Shown: one piece after another, positions 61,813 to 64,000 of the stretch
How positions within the stretch are numbered: position 1 is the stretch's first letter
Layout of the letters: the number at the start of each line of letters is the position of its first letter
Assembly: GCA_046155605.1 (NCBI GenBank)
Contig: JBJXFQ010000021.1
Location: forward strand, 1 to 64,000
DNA length: 64,000 nt
DNA from: JAEUIZ01 sp046155605
Lineage (GTDB): Bacteria > Planctomycetota > Phycisphaerae > Phycisphaerales > UBA1924
Reading direction: 5' to 3'
Program-made: the position numbers and the translations under genes
Notes under the pieces: generated by a model
Told to the model about the DNA's origin: nothing
Databases searched by the model: none
What the model saw: the letters and a program-made list of their open reading frames with translations, nothing else

Positions 61813-62025
61813 ATGGCCGAGAAGCCGCGATCGCTGATGTGGAACCTGGGCGCTTTTTTCGGGAACGTCGCACGGGGGATTCGCACGCCCATCAAGGGTG
61901 AGGCGGCAGCGGGCGGGAAGCAGGTCGTGCGGAAGGACGTGCAGGAGCGGAAGGTCGATACGCCACAGGGACAGGTGATCCTCCGCCGGACGACCATCGA
62001 CGAGGTGGAGCGGCCCGGGCGATGA
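61813..62025 (+). CDS. Small conserved-looking hypothetical protein
   Basis: 70 residues, no signal peptide; the sequence (MWNLGAFFGNVARGIRTP, then VILRRTTIDEVE) has balanced charge and plausible codon use. Overlaps the next ORF by four bases (ATGA), which supports it being real. Function unknown. Confidence 0.6.
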   Translation: MAEKPRSLMWNLGAFFGNVARGIRTPIKGEAAAGGKQVVRKDVQERKVDTPQGQVILRRTTIDEVERPGR

Positions 62026-62207
62026 CTGAGCAAGCCGGATCGGAGACGCATCCCGCGAGACGTTCGTTCAAAGAGCGTCTGCTGAGCATCCTCGGATGGG
62101 TCGTCCTGGTGTTTTGCCTAGCGCGACTGGCCAAGTGCGGCATGCACGCTTGGAATGCGGTGATCCCGCATGAGCCAGCACAGAACACCTCTCGAAATGT
62201 GCCGTAG
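62022..62207 (+). CDS. Small single-span membrane protein
   Basis: 61 residues with one membrane span (LLSILGWVVLVFCLARLA, about residues 20-37) after a basic stretch. Coupled to the preceding small ORF through ATGA. The next gene, mqnC, starts 38 bases later in the same direction. Function unknown. Confidence 0.5.
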   Translation: MTEQAGSETHPARRSFKERLLSILGWVVLVFCLARLAKCGMHAWNAVIPHEPAQNTSRNVP

Positions 62208-62245
62208 AAGCACGTCCGCATCGTCACGAGGAATAGAATGGCGAG

Positions 62246-63748
62246 ATGCTTGAGCGTGGCCTGGAGAGCGTGTACAAACCATCGGCGACGCGCCCCGAAA
62301 TCGACGCACTCGATCGCGGGCTCCTCGCAGCGGTCGTCGCGGGCGAAGCACGGCTGACCCCCGAGCAAGGGCTGGCGATCTTTCGGCGCATGCCGCTGCT
62401 GGACCTGGGCCGATGGGCCGATGCCCGCGCGCGACGCCTGCACGGCGACACGTTCCGCACGTACATCATCGACCGCAACATCAACTACACGAACGTCTGC
62501 AACGCGCGATGCACGTTCTGCGCCTTCCGCCGCGATGGCGACGAGCACGACGCATACACGCTCACGACCGAGCAGATCCACGAGAAAATCGCGGCCCTTG
62601 TCGAGATCGGCGGGACGCAGATCCTGATGCAGGGCGGGATGAATCCGGCGCTGCCGCTCTCGTGGTACACCGATCTGCTCGCTTCGATCAAGGCGCGGTT
62701 TCCCGGCGTACATGTCCATGCCTTCAGCCCGCCGGAGATGATCGAGTTTGTGCATTTCTTCGACCCGCCGGGCGCGACGCTGGCCGACAAGTTGCGCTGG
62801 GTGCTCGTGCGCCTGCGCGACGCGGGGCTTGATTCGCTCCCCGGCGGCGGGGGCGAGATCTTCGCGCCGGCGGTGCGGCGAAAGATCGGGCTTGGCAAGT
62901 GCGATGCCGAGGCGTGGCTCACGACGATGAACGTGGCCCACTCCCTCGGTATGTTCACGAGCGCGACGATGATGTTTGGGCACATCGAGGGCCACGCCGA
63001 CCGCGTGCATCACATGGACCTCGTGCGGCGGTGGCAGGATCGGGCGCTCCTGGGTCGATCGACGGTCCCCGTCGATCGCGGCGGCCACTACGTCTCGTTC
63101 ATCTCATGGCCCTTCCAGCGGGAGAACACGCCCCTGGGCCGTGTGCCGGATTGGGGCGCGGAAGGCGTGGCGGGCGACGCTGGGAAGGGCGAGCGCGAGT
63201 CGGAGTTCCCCGGCGACGCCATCGCCCGCGCTGCGGATTGGTACCGGGGGGGCGGGGGGAACGGGGGCGGAGGCGACGAGATCGATCACAAAGCGCTCGA
63301 CCCGCGCGAGTACCCCACTGCTTCGCTCTTCGGGCGGCGTGTGCGAATGTCGGGTTCCACGGATTACCTCCGCACGCAGGCGCTCTCGCGGCTGATGCTC
63401 GACAACATTTATTCGATCGGCGCGTCGTGGGTGACGATGGGGCCGCACATCGGGCAGGTCGCGCTCGCCTTTGGCGCCAACGACATGGGCAGCGTGATGA
63501 TGGAGGAGAACGTGGTCTCGTCGGCGGGGACAACGTACTGCCTCGACGAGGCGGTGCTCTGCCGATTGATCCGCGGCGCGGGATTCATCCCGGCCCAGCG
63601 CGATAACGTCTACGACATCCTGCGGGCGCACACGGGGCCGGAGTCGCCGGACCTTCGCGTCACGGATTGGTCGGCCCATCGCGTGAAGCGGCTGCATGTC
63701 GAAGCACCGAAGACGCCGAAGGTGTCGCTGACGGTGGCGGGGAGATAG
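62246..63748 (+). CDS. mqnC: Cyclic dehypoxanthinyl futalosine synthase (menaquinone synthesis)
   Basis: Radical SAM enzyme of the futalosine menaquinone pathway. The cluster motif is CNARCTFCAF in the NINYTNVC context, with QGGMNPALPLSWY, FSPPEMIEF, GLDSLPGGGGEIF and the C-terminal block LDNIYSIGASWVTMGPHIGQ...GANDMGSVMMEENVVS, which favour MqnC over the related MqnE. 500 residues against about 370 usual; the excess is a Gly-rich insert (about 63130-63300, including GGGGNGGGG) and N- and C-terminal extensions. Followed by a strong hairpin. Confidence 0.9.
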   Translation: MLERGLESVYKPSATRPEIDALDRGLLAAVVAGEARLTPEQGLAIFRRMPLLDLGRWADARARRLHGDTFRTYIIDRNINYTNVCNARCTFCAFRRDGDEHDAYTLTTEQIHEKIAALVEIGGTQILMQGGMNPALPLSWYTDLLASIKARFPGVHVHAFSPPEMIEFVHFFDPPGATLADKLRWVLVRLRDAGLDSLPGGGGEIFAPAVRRKIGLGKCDAEAWLTTMNVAHSLGMFTSATMMFGHIEGHADRVHHMDLVRRWQDRALLGRSTVPVDRGGHYVSFISWPFQRENTPLGRVPDWGAEGVAGDAGKGERESEFPGDAIARAADWYRGGGGNGGGGDEIDHKALDPREYPTASLFGRRVRMSGSTDYLRTQALSRLMLDNIYSIGASWVTMGPHIGQVALAFGANDMGSVMMEENVVSSAGTTYCLDEAVLCRLIRGAGFIPAQRDNVYDILRAHTGPESPDLRVTDWSAHRVKRLHVEAPKTPKVSLTVAGR

Positions 63749-63773
63749 ACAGGCCGACACAGCGCAATGGAAG

Positions 63774-63797
63774 ACGCACGAGGAAGGCCTCGTGCGT
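63774..63797. terminator. Strong hairpin after mqnC
   Basis: ACGCACGAGG, loop AAGG, CCTCGTGCGT: perfect 10-bp stem between mqnC and the convergent partial gene; likely a bidirectional terminator, although the T-run is weak. Confidence 0.6.
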
Positions 63798-63843
63798 GGT
63801 AGGACATTTGTGATTCGATTTGCTCTTGAGGCCGAACGCTCGG

Positions 63844-64000
63844 TCAGCGTGCGTTCTTCCTCGCTCCGCGCCGAATCGCCAGCAGCGCCAGGATCGGCAT
63901 GCCGATGAGCGCGACGCCCACGCCCATTCCCGCGCCAACCGGCTTGAGCAGTTTGCCCAGCCCGCTCTCGACGCTCACCAGGCGCGCCTCCATCGCGGCC
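63844..64000 (-). CDS. C-terminus of a single-span membrane protein, cut by window edge
   Basis: About 51 residues read from the right edge to a TGA at 63844. The segment VGAGMGVGVALIGMPILALL is a membrane span and the tail (AIRRGARKNAR) is basic, so the C-terminus is probably cytoplasmic. The rest of the gene is outside the window; nothing more can be said. Confidence 0.55.
   Translation of the reverse strand, partial: AAMEARLVSVESGLGKLLKPVGAGMGVGVALIGMPILALLAIRRGARKNAR

Overview
The window is high-GC DNA with dense, short-spaced genes and looks like a chromosome segment of a planctomycete, most likely class Phycisphaerae. The main pointers are secreted proteins that end in paired Cys-containing dockerin-like repeats (NCD..ST..P.LNV.DF.CF.N.FA.G), membrane proteins with an N-terminal CxxCGY...CPECG zinc ribbon, an ECF sigma factor next to a piece of the planctomycete-type Ser/Thr kinase, a Tat-exported Gfo/Idh/MocA oxidoreductase, and menaquinone synthesis by the futalosine route. 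No rRNA, tRNA, insertion sequence or CRISPR array was seen.

Layout. 1-10.25 kb (minus strand): part of a type VI secretion (T6SS) locus with TssM (cut by the window edge), TssL, TssK, a protein resembling the C-terminal half of TagH, a TssJ-like lipoprotein and a 666-residue protein that looks like a degenerate kinase. 10.25-19.35 kb (minus): gnd, a GT-C membrane glycosyltransferase paired with a GT2 enzyme, an OmpH/Skp chaperone, a sigma factor coupled to an 80-residue kinase fragment, and a coupled HEAT-repeat/membrane protein pair. 19.6-26.1 kb (plus): a small conserved protein, ileS with a structured leader, and a histidine kinase/NtrC-type regulator pair. 26.1-33.3 kb (minus): three tandem choice-of-anchor-J proteins with GC-type dockerins, a deoC/hydrolase pair and a long RseP-type protease.

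33.4-36.3 kb (plus): two translationally coupled RCC1-like surface proteins. The first begins in 13 copies of the tetranucleotide CACT, which put its good start codon out of frame, so it looks phase-variable and currently OFF. An array of six hairpin repeats follows. 36.3-43.0 kb: a coiled-coil membrane protein, a Cys-rich repeat protein, an EVE-domain protein, an isolated nuoH and two envelope proteins. 43.1-47.5 kb: three overlapping sulfotransferase genes divergent from a GT4 glycosyltransferase, probably making a sulfated surface glycan. 47.7-57.9 kb: gyrB, ruvX, a LolA-like protein coupled to a TPR/metalloprotease, nadD, an atypical membrane protein with 27-bp repeats, and metK. 58.1-64 kb: a Kelch/Ig/dockerin protein, the Tat oxidoreductase, small membrane proteins, mqnC and the end of a membrane protein cut by the right edge.

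Most genes are housekeeping or envelope-related. The parts most worth following are the phase-variable RCC1 operon, the unusual T6SS accessory genes, the sigma factor/kinase-fragment pair and the ileS leader. All calls come from reading translations and motifs; no database search was run.
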